This document shows positions 44,556 to 54,311 of a stretch of DNA of 64,000 nucleotides, piece after piece; the stretch's first letter is position 1, and each line of letters starts with the position of its first letter. The position numbers and the translations under genes were made by a program. The stretch is from Croceibacterium aestuarii (GTDB lineage Bacteria > Pseudomonadota > Alphaproteobacteria > Sphingomonadales > Sphingomonadaceae), in NCBI RefSeq assembly GCF_030657335.1, contig NZ_CP131039.1, positions 2,124,501 to 2,188,500 on the forward strand. The letters run 5' to 3'. The notes beneath the pieces were generated by a model that was not told where the DNA came from, did not search any database, and saw only the letters and a program-made list of their open reading frames with translations.

Positions 44556-47500
44556 ATGCCTGAATCCTCCGCCAGTCCCGACAAGCGGACCATCGAGCTC
44601 GATCCCTCGTCGGTAGAGCCGCCGGCGCGCGCGCCGTTCGTCGAGCTCGGCCTGATCTCGTGCTTCAGCTTCCTGCGCGGGGCTTCGGACGCGGTCGACC
44701 TGGCGCTCACGGCCCATTCGCTCGGCTACGATGCGATCGGCATTGCGGACGCCAATTCGATGGCCGGGGTGGTGCGCCTCCATGTCGAGGCCAAGACGCT
44801 CAAACTGCGCCCCCTGATCGGCTGCCGGATCGAGACGGTCGAGGGGCTCGCCTTCCTTGTCTATCCGACCGACCGCGCTGCCTACGGCCGGCTGTGTCGC
44901 CTGATCTCGGATGGGCGAATGGGCACGCTCGACGGGGGCTGGCAGGAAAAGGGCGTGTGCGAGATCTCGCTGGCGATGCTCGCCGCGCATGCCGAGGGGG
45001 TGCAGCTGATTCTGCTGCCGCCGGCGGATTTGAACCGCGAGTTCACGATTGCGGTGAAGAGCAACATTATCCCCTTTCGTCACCCCGGCCCCCGAGCCGG
45101 AGGCCAGCTTCCCTCGAACGCCGCTCCGGAAGAAAGTCGGGTCCCGGATCGAGTCCGGAACGATGAGGAAAGAGGGGCGATGTTCGTGGGCCCCCTCGCC
45201 GATATCCTCCCCCACCTGACCCGGCAGCTCCCCACGATGCGCCACCTCGCCGCATCGTATCTTTACCGCGGCGACGACATTGCCCGGATCGACCGGCTTG
45301 ACGCCTTGGCCCGGGACAACGGTCTCAGTCTGTTGGCGACCAACGACGTCCACTATCACGTGCCCGATCGGCGTCCGCTGCAGGATGTGATGACCGCGAT
45401 CCGCAACAAAACCACCGTGGCGCGGGCCGGACACCTGCTCCACGCCAATGCCGAGCGGCATCTCAAGGGGCCGGAGGAAATGATCCGCCTGTTCGCCCGC
45501 TGGCCGCGGGCGATCGTTGCCGCGCGCGAGGTCGCTGACGCCTGCAATTTCAGCCTCGACGAGCTGCGCTACGAATATCCCGAAGAGATTCACCCTGGCG
45601 GCATGACGCCGCAGGAATACCTCGTGCAGGAAACCTGGGCCGGGGCGGAGCGACGCTATCCCGAGGGGGTGCCGGCGAGCGTGCGTCAGACCCTCGAACG
45701 CGAACTGGCACTGATCGGCAAGCTTGAGCTGGCGCGCTATTTCCTGACCATCAAGGACATCGTCGACTATGCCCGCGGCTGCGATCCGCCGATTCTGTGC
45801 CAGGGGCGCGGTTCGGCGGCCAATTCAGCGGTCTGTTACTGTCTCGAGATCACCAGCGTCGATCCGGCGCGCCACGCACTGCTGTTCGATCGCTTCATCT
45901 CCGAGGAGCGCAAGGAGCCGCCCGATATCGACGTCGATTTCGAGCACGAGCGGCGCGAGGAGGTGATCCAGTACATCTATGCCAAGTACGGCCGCCACCG
46001 CGCCGGGCTGTGCGCCACCGTCATCCACTACCGCCCGCGCATGGCGATCCGCGAGGTCGGCAAGGCGATGGGGCTGAGCGAGGACGTGACCGGCGCGCTG
46101 GCGCGTACGGTGTGGGGCGGGTGGGGTAAGGAAATCGGCGAGGCGCATGTTGCCGAGATTGGCATGGACCTGACCGACCCCTACCTGCGGCGCGTTCTCA
46201 AGTTGACCGAGCAGATGATTGGAATGCCGAGACATTTATCGCAGCACGTCGGCGGGTTCATCCTCACCCATGGGCCTCTGACCGAGACGATCCCGATCGG
46301 CAACGGCGCCATGCCCGAACGCAGCTTCATCGAGTGGGACAAGGACGACATCGATGCGCTCGGCATCCTCAAGGTCGACGTGCTGGCGCTCGGTATGCTG
46401 ACCTGCATCCGCAAGGGCCTCGATCTCCTGGCCGAGCACCACGGTCGCAGCCTGACGCTGGCCACGGTCCCGCGCGAGGACCCGGCGGTTTACGACATGC
46501 TGTGTCGGGCGGATTCGCTCGGCGTTTTCCAGGTCGAGAGCCGTGCGCAGATGAACATGCTGCCGCGCCTGCGCCCGCGCCAGTTCTACGATCTGGTGAT
46601 CGAGGTGGCGATCGTGCGTCCCGGGCCGATCCAGGGCGACATGGTCCACCCCTACCTCAAGCGCCGCCGCGGCGAGGAAGCGGTCGTTCTGCCCGCGCCC
46701 GACCCGCGCCACGGCCCGCCCGACGAACTCTCCAGCATTCTCGAACGCACGCTGGGCGTGCCCATCTTCCAGGAACAGGCGATGAAGATCGCGCTCGACG
46801 CGGCCAAGTTCTCCGGGACCGAGGCCAATCGGCTGAGAAAGGCGATGGCGACTTTCCGCAGCAAGGGCATGGTCCACGAACTGGAGCAGCTGATGGTCGG
46901 GCGCATGGTCGAGCGCGGTTACGATCGCGATTTCGCCGAACGCTGCTTCAACCAGATCAAGGGCTTCGGCGAATACGGCTTTCCCGAGAGTCACGCCGCC
47001 AGCTTCGCCCATCTGGTCTACGTCTCGAGCTGGCTCAAGTGCCACTTCCCGGCGGCCTTCGCCTGCGCCTTGCTCAATTCGCAGCCGATGGGCTTCTATG
47101 CCCCGGCGCAGATCGTCCGCGACGCGCGTGAGCACGGCGTCACGGTGTTGCCGGCGGACGTGAACCGCAGCTTCTGGGATTGCACGCTGGAGGATTTGGG
47201 AGAGGAGCCGCGCGCCTGCTTCGACAAGTTCAGCACGAACGGATGCAGGGAAGACGAAAAGCAACCTCCGTTCGCCCTGAGCCTGTTGAAGGGCGTTGGC
47301 GAAACGCCGGAGAAGGGCCCTGTCGACCGCAATATCGCCTTGCGGCTCGGACTGCGCCAGGTCGACGGGCTGCCCGAGCACGTTGCCGCCCGCCTCGTCG
47401 CCGAGCGCGAGGAACGCGGGCCCTATCGCGAGGTTGCCGATTTGCGCGGCCGGGCGGGGCTCTCGCCGGCCCACGTCGAACGGCTCGCCAACGCCGACTG

Positions 47501-48239
47501 CTTCGGTTCGCTCAAACTGCCGCGGCGGCAGGCGCTGTGGGATGCGCGCAGCCTCGTCGCCGGACCCGACCTGCCGCTGTTTGCCCATGCCGCGGCGCGC
47601 GACGAGGGCGGCGAACGGGTCCGCACGGCTCTGCCGCACATGCCGCTCTCCGAAGAGGTCGTGGCAGATTATCAGACCACCCGGCTCAGCCTCAAGGCGC
47701 ACCCGATGGCGTTCCTGCGGGCGAGCCTCGCCGAACGCGGCTTCGTGCGCGCCTGCGATCTGCGCGCACGCAAGGTCCGTTCGATGGTCCAGGTCGCCGG
47801 CGTGGTGCTGATCCGCCAGCGCCCGGGGAGCGCCAAAGGGGTGTGCTTCATCACGCTGGAGGACGAAACCGGGGTCGTGAACCTCGTCGTCTGGCCCGAC
47901 CTGATGGAGAAGCAGCGCAAGGTGGTAATGGGCAGCCGCCTGATGGAGGTGCGCGGACGGGTCGAATACGACGACGAGGTGATCCACGTGATCGCCCACC
48001 ATCTGGTCGATGCGACGCATGAGCTGCATAAACTGTCGGACGACCTGCTCAAGCCCTCGCTCGCCAATGGCGATCATTGCAAGAACCCGCCGGGCAAGCT
48101 GGGCCCCCGCGATGTCGATCCCGATGCGAAGGCCGCCGAACCGTGGGAAGAACCCGGACCGGGCAACCGCGATTGCGGTTACCACCGGGGGCATCCGCGC
48201 GATGTGCGGATCATTCCCAAGTCGCGCGATTTTCACTAG
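44556..48239 (+). CDS. dnaE2: Error-prone DNA polymerase III alpha subunit DnaE2
   Basis: A 1227-residue C-family polymerase for translesion synthesis, longer than the roughly 1040-1190 usual. It has an N-terminal PHP domain (FVELGLISCFSFLRGAS), the palm with the catalytic aspartates PPDIDVDFEH near residue 458, a helix-hairpin-helix region (LRGRAGLSPAHVERL) and a C-terminal OB fold (GVVLIRQRPGSAKGVCFIT). Two palindromic repeats are translated in frame: residues about 172-207 in the PHP domain and 888-912 after the fingers. Neither breaks the frame; whether the enzyme is active is not known. It is behind udgX and its LexA box, and its partners imuA-imuB lie 3 kb upstream. Confidence 0.93.
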   Translation: MPESSASPDKRTIELDPSSVEPPARAPFVELGLISCFSFLRGASDAVDLALTAHSLGYDAIGIADANSMAGVVRLHVEAKTLKLRPLIGCRIETVEGLAFLVYPTDRAAYGRLCRLISDGRMGTLDGGWQEKGVCEISLAMLAAHAEGVQLILLPPADLNREFTIAVKSNIIPFRHPGPRAGGQLPSNAAPEESRVPDRVRNDEERGAMFVGPLADILPHLTRQLPTMRHLAASYLYRGDDIARIDRLDALARDNGLSLLATNDVHYHVPDRRPLQDVMTAIRNKTTVARAGHLLHANAERHLKGPEEMIRLFARWPRAIVAAREVADACNFSLDELRYEYPEEIHPGGMTPQEYLVQETWAGAERRYPEGVPASVRQTLERELALIGKLELARYFLTIKDIVDYARGCDPPILCQGRGSAANSAVCYCLEITSVDPARHALLFDRFISEERKEPPDIDVDFEHERREEVIQYIYAKYGRHRAGLCATVIHYRPRMAIREVGKAMGLSEDVTGALARTVWGGWGKEIGEAHVAEIGMDLTDPYLRRVLKLTEQMIGMPRHLSQHVGGFILTHGPLTETIPIGNGAMPERSFIEWDKDDIDALGILKVDVLALGMLTCIRKGLDLLAEHHGRSLTLATVPREDPAVYDMLCRADSLGVFQVESRAQMNMLPRLRPRQFYDLVIEVAIVRPGPIQGDMVHPYLKRRRGEEAVVLPAPDPRHGPPDELSSILERTLGVPIFQEQAMKIALDAAKFSGTEANRLRKAMATFRSKGMVHELEQLMVGRMVERGYDRDFAERCFNQIKGFGEYGFPESHAASFAHLVYVSSWLKCHFPAAFACALLNSQPMGFYAPAQIVRDAREHGVTVLPADVNRSFWDCTLEDLGEEPRACFDKFSTNGCREDEKQPPFALSLLKGVGETPEKGPVDRNIALRLGLRQVDGLPEHVAARLVAEREERGPYREVADLRGRAGLSPAHVERLANADCFGSLKLPRRQALWDARSLVAGPDLPLFAHAAARDEGGERVRTALPHMPLSEEVVADYQTTRLSLKAHPMAFLRASLAERGFVRACDLRARKVRSMVQVAGVVLIRQRPGSAKGVCFITLEDETGVVNLVVWPDLMEKQRKVVMGSRLMEVRGRVEYDDEVIHVIAHHLVDATHELHKLSDDLLKPSLANGDHCKNPPGKLGPRDVDPDAKAAEPWEEPGPGNRDCGYHRGHPRDVRIIPKSRDFH
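45071..45177. repeat. Composite palindromic repeat inside dnaE2 (PHP region)
   Basis: The segment has terminal inverted arms (CCCCTTTCGTCACCCCGG at the left, its imperfect complement at the right, about 45155-45177) and the string GGTCCCGGATCGAGTCCGGA, typical of an abundant alphaproteobacterial interspersed repeat, distinct from the GAGCCTGTCGAA type. It is translated in frame as roughly 36 residues beginning RHPGPRAGGQ. Confidence 0.65.
47219..47291. repeat. Palindromic interspersed repeat inside dnaE2 (C-terminal half)
   Basis: Inverted arms at 47219-47243 (CTTCGACAAGTTCAGC...) and 47267-47291 (...GAGCCTGTTGAAG) belong to the same family as the elements at 1705-1791 and 12567-12634. Translated in frame as about 25 residues (CFDKFSTNGC ... 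PFALSLLKG). Confidence 0.75.
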
Positions 48240-48360
48240 GCGCGATGAATGCAAGGTCGCGGTGAAGTGCCAGCTTGGGGCAAGACCAAAATCGGCGCAC
48301 AATCGGCCGCGCAGGCCTGCTATACCGGCAGCCATCGCCAAACCGGAGAGGCGCCGGACC

Positions 48361-48768
48361 ATGCCGAGAACCAGAACCGCATTGCTTTCCATCACGCTGC
48401 TGGCGATGTTGGCCGCTCCAGGCTCCGCGGCGGCGCGGCAGGACATCGTCGATGCGCGTGGCTGGCCCACACTCGACACCGCGAAGCAGGCCGGCTGTAC
48501 GGCGCAAGTGCGCGGCAACGGCAAGATCTACCGCATTGCCGGGCAGGGCTTCGCGCCCGGCGCGCCGGTCTATTTTCACCTCGTCAACGACGGGATCAAG
48601 CCGGTGGAATACCGCGACATCGCCGACGGCAGCGGTGTCTGGTCGCGCTATTACGTTCCGTTCCTGTGGCACCACCGGGGCGAAACGGTGCGTGTGACGG
48701 TCGCCAGCGGCAAGTGCACGCTGGACCTCACCTTTGCCTGGCAAAGGGAGGATCCCAACCTTCGCTGA
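48361..48768 (+). CDS. Small secreted protein, unknown function
   Basis: A 135-residue protein with a clear signal peptide (ALLSITLLAMLAAPGSAAA). The mature part has two cysteines (KQAGCTAQVRGN and ASGKCTLDLTF) and reads like a periplasmic beta-sandwich domain. No family recognised. It starts 121 bases after dnaE2 and 22 bases before the LysE gene; the longer open frame upstream is a shadow of dnaE2. Confidence 0.6.
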   Translation: MPRTRTALLSITLLAMLAAPGSAAARQDIVDARGWPTLDTAKQAGCTAQVRGNGKIYRIAGQGFAPGAPVYFHLVNDGIKPVEYRDIADGSGVWSRYYVPFLWHHRGETVRVTVASGKCTLDLTFAWQREDPNLR

Positions 48769-48790
48769 CCCCGCATGGGGCGGGCGGCCC

Positions 48791-49420
48791 ATGATCGACG
48801 CCGAAAAGCTCGTCGCCTTCGCCATGGTCACGGCGCTTACGAGCATCGTCCCGGGGCCCTCCATGCTGTTCGTCATGACCGAGACGCTGTGGCGCGGCGC
48901 CCGGTCGGGCTTTGCCGCGCTGGTCGGGATGCAGCTCGGCTACCTGTTCTGGTGGGCGCTCGCGGCGCTGGGCTTCAGCACGCTGGCGGCGCGCTTTCCC
49001 GCCGCCTTCCATGGTCTCGCTATCGGCGGGTCGCTCTACCTCGCCTGGCTTGGCATCAAGGCACTGCGGAATGCCGGCAAGGCAGCGGGCGAGACGATCG
49101 AGCCCGCCCATGCCGTCACGCGCCATGCCTTTCGCGACGGTGTATTCGTGGCGGTCGGCAATCCCAAGGCGCTGGTCTACGTCGTCGCGCTGCTGCCGCC
49201 GTTCATCGAACAGGGCCGGCCGCTGATCCCGCAGCTTGCCGTGCTGACGGTGATCGGTACCGCGCTCGATCTGCTCGTCGGCGCGATCTACATCTACGCC
49301 GGCAAAGGTCTCTCGCGGGCGATGGACCGTCCGGGCACGCGGCTGTGGATCGACCGCGGGGTGGGGGCCGCCTTCATCGTCATCGCCGCGGCAATCCTCG
49401 CCGAACTGCTGGCCGGATAA
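48791..49420 (+). CDS. LysE/RhtB family amino acid exporter
   Basis: A 209-residue, six-helix exporter. Diagnostic are the N-terminal TALTSIVPGPSMLFVM and GAAFIVIAAAILAELLAG, with the GxxxPGP motif of the LysE superfamily. It probably exports amino acids or analogues; substrate unknown. The ATG at 48791 is preferred, giving the typical N-terminus; the longer frame begins inside the upstream gene. Confidence 0.85.
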   Translation: MIDAEKLVAFAMVTALTSIVPGPSMLFVMTETLWRGARSGFAALVGMQLGYLFWWALAALGFSTLAARFPAAFHGLAIGGSLYLAWLGIKALRNAGKAAGETIEPAHAVTRHAFRDGVFVAVGNPKALVYVVALLPPFIEQGRPLIPQLAVLTVIGTALDLLVGAIYIYAGKGLSRAMDRPGTRLWIDRGVGAAFIVIAAAILAELLAG

Positions 49421-49510
49421 TTTCGCGTGGCGCGGGACGTTTGCGTTCTGCGCGCAAATCGGGTCAACAGGGGCAGGGCGCGCCGCATACATTCCGGAAG
49501 GAAATTACGC

Positions 49511-50853
49511 ATGGCGAGCACGGCAGATATTGGGGTCTTCCGCCCGCTTACGGAAAACCCGTTCATGCGGCTCGCCACCGTCTTCGTGTTCTACATCTTC
49601 GAAGGCGTCCCGATGGGACTGTTCTACGTCGCGATTCCGGCCTTCATGGCCAATACCGGGGCAGGCACGACGGAAATCGCCACCGTGGTCACAGCGTTCT
49701 CGCTGCCGTGGACGCTCAAGCTGATGAACGGCTTCCTGATGGACCGCTATACGTTCCTACCGATGGGCCGCCGGCGCATCTGGATCGTCGGCTCGCAGTC
49801 GGTCATGGCGCTGAGTCTGCTTATCGCGGCGTTCTTCAATCCGGTCGGAACCGACACCGCGCTCCTCTCGGTGCTCGCGTTCGTCGTCAGCACGGCCACG
49901 ACATTCCAGGACGTGTCGATCGATAGCCTCGTGGTCGACATCATGAACGAGGACGAGCAGGCCAAGGCCGGCGGCATCATGTTTGGAGCTCAGACCTTCG
50001 GCATGTCGGGCGCCACGGCGGCGGGCGGATACTTCCTGCACAAGTACGGGTCCGGCGGCGCGTTCATTGCCGCTGCAGTGTTCCTGTCGTTCGGCGTCCT
50101 GTTCGCGTTACTTCTGCGCGAGCGACCGGGCGAGCGCCGCCTGCCGTGGAGCGAGGGTCGGGCGCATCCGCGCAATCTCGATATCAAGATCGACGCCTGG
50201 CTGCCCCTGCTGAGGCAGAGCTTCAAGGCGATGACCGCGCCTGCCAGTCTGATCGTGGTGCCGTTCCTGCTGGTCCGCAACGTGCCCGCGGGCATCTACG
50301 ACGTCTTCAACCCGGTGCTTGCGACCCGGTATGTCGGCCTTTCGACAACGCAGTACACCAACATAACCTCGCTCAGCAGTCTGGTGGCAGGAATCGTCGG
50401 GCTGCTCGTCGGCGGCTACCTCACGGCGAAGATAGGTAAGCGCCGGGTGCTGGCAACGATGTTCGTCCTGACCGGGACCTGATCCTGGCCGCAGGCCTCC
50501 TGCCCACTTACTGGACTGACCCGGCGGTCCTCTACGCGCTCGTCTGGGGCATCGACATGTTCGGGATTTTTGTCGCCATCGCGATGATTCCGCTGGCGAT
50601 GCAGGTCTGCACCCCGTCCGTGGCCGCCACCCAGTTCACGATCTATATGGCGCTGGCCAATTTCGGCCGTCCGATCGGGGCGTGGATCGTGGCCACCGCC
50701 AATTCAATCGACACCGAGTTGATTTTCTTCACCATCGGCCCGCTCATGCTCGCCGCCGCCCTAGGAACGATGTTGCTCAAGCACGGCGAGGCTTCGCAAG
50801 ACGTCGAGCGGGCGACCGCTCACGGGGCCGGGGCCGGCCCGGCGGACAACTGA
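49511..50853 (+). pseudogene. AmpG-like MFS transporter, frameshifted
   Basis: A PAT-type major facilitator protein of about 447 residues if repaired. Frame 1 runs from MASTADIGVFRPLTENPF to ATMFVLTGT (stop at 50480-50482), and the remaining helices continue in another frame from LILAAGLLPTYWTD to GAGPADN. Inserting one C in the short CC run at 50478-50479 joins them, so a single base seems to be missing. AmpG-like proteins import muropeptides, but that role is only inferred. GGAAGGAAA precedes the start. The end abuts convergent phoB. Confidence 0.78.
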
Positions 50854-51543
50854 TCAGGCGGGGTCGAACGAATACCCGGCAGAGCGCACGGTACGGATGG
50901 GGTCCTTGCTGCCCGGGAGCTCGATCGCCTTGCGCAGACGGCGGATGTGGACGTCCACCGTGCGTTCCTCGATCTCGCTGCCGTTGCCCCAGACTGCATC
51001 GAGCAACTGGTGGCGCGAGAAGACGTGGCGCGGGTGTTCCATGAAGAACGCCAGCAGGCGGTACTCGGTGGGGCCCAGTTTGAGCTCCTGGCCGCTTCGC
51101 GCGACGCGGTGCGCGGCAGGGTCGAGCCGGAGGTCGCCGAGTTCGATCGCTTCCCCGGCCAGGGCGGGCCGGACTCGCCTCAGAACGGCTGAGACGCGGG
51201 CGATCAGTTCGCGTGGGCTGAACGGTTTGGTGACATAGTCGTCGGCGCCGGTCTCGAGCCCGCGAATGCGGTCGTCTTCGGCTTCGCGCGCTGTCAGCAT
51301 GATGATCGGCACGCCGGCGGTCGCCTTGCTGCGGCGCAGGCGGCGGCACACCTCTATTCCGCTGGTACCCTCGATCATCCAGTCGAGTATGACCAGATCG
51401 GGGTTGTCTTCCTCGGCCATCATCAGCGCCTCGTCCCCGTCGGACGTGGTGCGGACGTCGTACCCTTCCTTTTCGAAACGGTATTCGAGCAGCTCGGCAA
51501 GCGAACTGTCGTCCTCGACAAGCAGGAGCTTTGGCTGGGGCAT
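50854..51543 (-). CDS. phoB: Phosphate regulon response regulator PhoB
   Basis: A 229-residue OmpR-type regulator: receiver domain (LLLVEDDSSLAELLEYRF, phosphoacceptor Asp in DLVILDWMIEG, conserved Lys in DDYVTKPFSPREL) and a C-terminal winged helix (LKLGPTEYRLLAFFMEHPRH, IEERTVDVHIRRLRKAIE). It binds Pho boxes when phosphorylated by PhoR. It is 64 bases downstream of phoU on the same strand, and a degenerate Pho box lies just upstream, compatible with autoregulation. Confidence 0.95.
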   Translation of the reverse strand: MPQPKLLLVEDDSSLAELLEYRFEKEGYDVRTTSDGDEALMMAEEDNPDLVILDWMIEGTSGIEVCRRLRRSKATAGVPIIMLTAREAEDDRIRGLETGADDYVTKPFSPRELIARVSAVLRRVRPALAGEAIELGDLRLDPAAHRVARSGQELKLGPTEYRLLAFFMEHPRHVFSRHQLLDAVWGNGSEIEERTVDVHIRRLRKAIELPGSKDPIRTVRSAGYSFDPA

Positions 51544-51565
51544 GGCGGCCTAAGACAACAAAATT

Positions 51566-51583
51566 GTGACGCCTGCGTGACAA
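51566..51583 (-). promoter_or_regulatory. Degenerate Pho box before phoB
   Basis: Read toward phoB, TTGTCAC-N4-GCGTCAC is a tandem match to YTGTCAY-N4-YTGTCAY, with two mismatches in the second half. It ends about 23 bases before the ATG. Confidence 0.45.
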
Positions 51584-51607
51584 ATCCGCGGCAACGAACG
51601 GCGCCGA

Positions 51608-52288
51608 TCAATCGCCGCTGTCATGTTCGTCCGGCGGATATTGCCCGGTGGCGGCGTAATGCACCATCTCGGCCACGTTGGTCGCATGATCGCCGATGCG
51701 CTCGATATTCCGCGCGATGAACAGCAACTGCGCCGCGCTGCTGATGGTCTTGGGATTCTCGACCATGTGGCTGACGAGATTGCGGAAAATGCTGTCGTAG
51801 AAGGCATCCACCTTGTCGTCGGTGGCGATCACTTCGCGCGCCAGGACCGGGTCGCGGGCGGCGAACGCCGTGAGCACATCGTGTACCATTTCGGCGGCGA
51901 CCTCGGCCATCGCCGGCAGCAGTGTCAGCGGTTCGAAGTGATGGCGCCCTTCGATCCGCCCGACGCGCTTGGCGATATTCTTGGCGTAATCGCCGATCCG
52001 CTCGACGACTCCGGCGATTTTCAGCGCGGCGATGATCTCGCGCAAGTCGTCGGCCATCGGCGCGCGCAGGGCGATGACGCGGACCGCGAGCTCGTCGACC
52101 TCGCTTTCCAGCCGGTCGAGCTTCTTGTCGCGCTTGACGACGCCGGAGGCGAGCTCTTCGTTGCCGCTGACCAGCGCCTGCATCGCTTCCTGGATCGCGA
52201 CTTCGGCCAGCCCGCCCATCTCGGCGATCAGGCCGCGCAGACGGGTAATGTCTTCGTCGAATGCCTTAACCGTATGTTCTGCGACCAT
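51608..52288 (-). CDS. phoU: Phosphate transport regulator PhoU
   Basis: A 226-residue, two-fold repeat of three-helix bundles. Landmarks are FDEDITRLRGLIAEMGGLAE, RVIALRAPMADDLREI (metal-binding helices) and IARNIERIGDHATNVAE. PhoU links the Pst transporter to PhoR to keep the Pho regulon off when phosphate is plentiful. Its start overlaps the last base of pstB. Confidence 0.95.
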   Translation of the reverse strand: MVAEHTVKAFDEDITRLRGLIAEMGGLAEVAIQEAMQALVSGNEELASGVVKRDKKLDRLESEVDELAVRVIALRAPMADDLREIIAALKIAGVVERIGDYAKNIAKRVGRIEGRHHFEPLTLLPAMAEVAAEMVHDVLTAFAARDPVLAREVIATDDKVDAFYDSIFRNLVSHMVENPKTISSAAQLLFIARNIERIGDHATNVAEMVHYAATGQYPPDEHDSGD

Positions 52289-53067
52289 CAGCCGTACCTG
52301 CCTGTGATATAGTCCTTGGTGCGTTCCTTACTCGGATTGGTAAAGATCTGCGATGTTTCACCATACTCCACCATCTTGCCGAGGTGGAAGAAGGCTGTTC
52401 GCTGCGATACGCGGGCGGCCTGTTGCATCGAATGGGTGACGATGACGATGGCATAGCGACCGCGCAGTTCGTCGATCAGTTCCTCGATCTTCGCGGTGGC
52501 AATCGGATCGAGCGCCGAACACGGTTCGTCCATCAGGATGACTTCGGGATCGACGGCGATGGCCCGGGCGATGCATAGCCGCTGCTGCTGGCCCCCGGAA
52601 AGCGCAGTCCCCGAATCGTCGAGGCGATCCTTGACCTCCTCCCACAATCCGGCGCGGCGCAGCGATTTCTCCACGATCGCGTCGAGCTCTGCCTTGCCCT
52701 CGGCCAGTCCGTGGATGCGCGGCCCATAGGCGATGTTCTCGAAGATGGTCTTGGGGAACGGATTGGGCTTCTGGAACACCATGCCGACGCGGGCGCGCAG
52801 CTGCACCACGTCCATGCCCGAGGCGTAGATGTCCTCTCCGTCGAGCTCGATGCAGCCTTCGACCCGTGCCGTCGGGATGGTGTCGTTCATCCGGTTGAGC
52901 GCGCGCAGGAAAGTGGATTTGCCGCACCCGGACGGCCCGATGAACGCGGTGACGAACTCGGTCGGTATGTCGATTGAAACCGAATCGATCGCCTGCTTCG
53001 AACCGTAATAGACGGATACGTCGCGGGTCCGCATCTTGGCGGTGGTGGTTGTCTCGGTGGTCACCAT
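52288..53067 (-). CDS. pstB: Phosphate ABC transporter ATP-binding protein PstB
   Basis: A 259-residue ATPase: Walker [13 protein letters not shown]-loop [11 protein letters not shown] signature [14 protein letters not shown], Walker [14 protein letters not shown] and H-loop [17 protein letters not shown] is the N-terminus at ATG 53067, which overlaps the end of pstA by 7 bases. It energises phosphate uptake through PstC and PstA. Confidence 0.95.
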   Translation of the reverse strand: MVTTETTTTAKMRTRDVSVYYGSKQAIDSVSIDIPTEFVTAFIGPSGCGKSTFLRALNRMNDTIPTARVEGCIELDGEDIYASGMDVVQLRARVGMVFQKPNPFPKTIFENIAYGPRIHGLAEGKAELDAIVEKSLRRAGLWEEVKDRLDDSGTALSGGQQQRLCIARAIAVDPEVILMDEPCSALDPIATAKIEELIDELRGRYAIVIVTHSMQQAARVSQRTAFFHLGKMVEYGETSQIFTNPSKERTKDYITGRYG

Positions 53068-54311
53068 TTCTTCTCGAAGCGGTTGCGCAGGTAGATGGCG
53101 AGGCCGTTCATGACCAGCAGGAACAGCAAAAGAACGATGATCGCGGCACTGGTGCGCTCGACGAAGCCGCGGTCGATCTCGTCGGACCACAGGAAGATCT
53201 GCACCGGCAGCACCGTAGCCGGGTCCGTGAAGCCGTCGGGGGGCGTGGCGACGAAGGCGCGCATGCCGATCATCAACAGCGGCGCGGTTTCGCCCAGCGC
53301 CCGGGCCATGCCGATGATCGTGCCGGTGAGGATGCCGGGCAGGGCGAGGGGCAGGACGTGGTGAAACACGACCTGCACGGGGCTCGCGCCGATCGCCAGC
53401 GCGCCGTCGCGAATGCTCGGGGGCACCGCCTTGATCGCGTTGCGCCCGGCGATGACGATGACCGGCATAGTCATCAGCGCCAACGTGAGGCCGCCGATCA
53501 GCGGCGCGGAGCGCATGTTGGGGAACAGCCCGAGGAACACCGCCAGGCCGAGCAGGCCGAAGATGATCGAAGGGACCGCCGCCAGATTGTTGATCGACAC
53601 CTCGATCACGTCGGTCCAGCGGTTCTTCGGAGCATATTCCTCGAGGTAGAGCGCGGAGAGGACACCGACGGGGAACGCCAGCAAGAGGGTCACGATCATG
53701 GTCAGGATCGATCCCTTGAGCGCCCCCCAGATGCCCACCTGCTGCGGATCGGTGGCATCCGACCTCGCGAGAAAACCAAGGTCGAGGCGATCTTCCAGCT
53801 TGCCCTGGTCTGCGAGTTGGCGGGCGAGCGGCTTCAGGTCCAGATGGCCATCGCCGCCATAGGCATTGGCGAGATCGTCGCTCGCCGGCAGCCAGAGCAC
53901 CGCTTCCTTGTCGAGCAGCGAGGGATCGGCGATGATTTGCGAGGCGGCGTTGCGCCAGGCATCGCTGTTGAGCTCGGCATAGCCCTCTGCACCGAGCGAG
54001 CGATTGCCGTAGAACTCGATGACCGCGGGCAGGCCCTGGGTCTCCAGCGCACGAATTTTTTGCGGCCCGGCCTTGATGTTCGGATCGAGGCTGAGGGCGG
54101 CCTGGCGAAAGTCGACCTTGACCGCGAGTTCGGTGCGCTGAAAGCCGCCGATGCCGTTCAGGGTCATCGTCACTAGCAGCACAAGCAATACCGCGACCGA
54201 AAAGATCACGGCCGAAAGGCCGAGGAGCTTGAAGCGCTTCTCGGCGGCATAGCGCTGGCGCAGCCGCGCCTCGTAGGCGCTCGTGCGGGTGGGGGCGACG
54301 TGTTCACTCAT
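53061..54311 (-). CDS. pstA: Phosphate ABC transporter permease PstA
   Basis: A 416-residue permease, longer than the roughly 280-300 of enterobacterial PstA. The first ~170 residues form an extra N-terminal domain (one membrane helix at about 31-53 then a periplasmic region, DUF3333-like), as often in alphaproteobacteria. The permease core has the coupling helix segment [20 protein letters not shown] and [14 protein letters not shown] chose ATG 54311; GTG 54320 would add MKP. It overlaps the pstC stop by 8 bases. Confidence 0.92.
   Translation of the reverse strand: MSEHVAPTRTSAYEARLRQRYAAEKRFKLLGLSAVIFSVAVLLVLLVTMTLNGIGGFQRTELAVKVDFRQAALSLDPNIKAGPQKIRALETQGLPAVIEFYGNRSLGAEGYAELNSDAWRNAASQIIADPSLLDKEAVLWLPASDDLANAYGGDGHLDLKPLARQLADQGKLEDRLDLGFLARSDATDPQQVGIWGALKGSILTMIVTLLLAFPVGVLSALYLEEYAPKNRWTDVIEVSINNLAAVPSIIFGLLGLAVFLGLFPNMRSAPLIGGLTLALMTMPVIVIAGRNAIKAVPPSIRDGALAIGASPVQVVFHHVLPLALPGILTGTIIGMARALGETAPLLMIGMRAFVATPPDGFTDPATVLPVQIFLWSDEIDRGFVERTSAAIIVLLLFLLVMNGLAIYLRNRFEKKW

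Noticed and set aside
46236-48524. 762-codon minus-strand open frame opposite dnaE2
   Set aside because: Antisense to the conserved polymerase; composition is typical of a GC-rich shadow.
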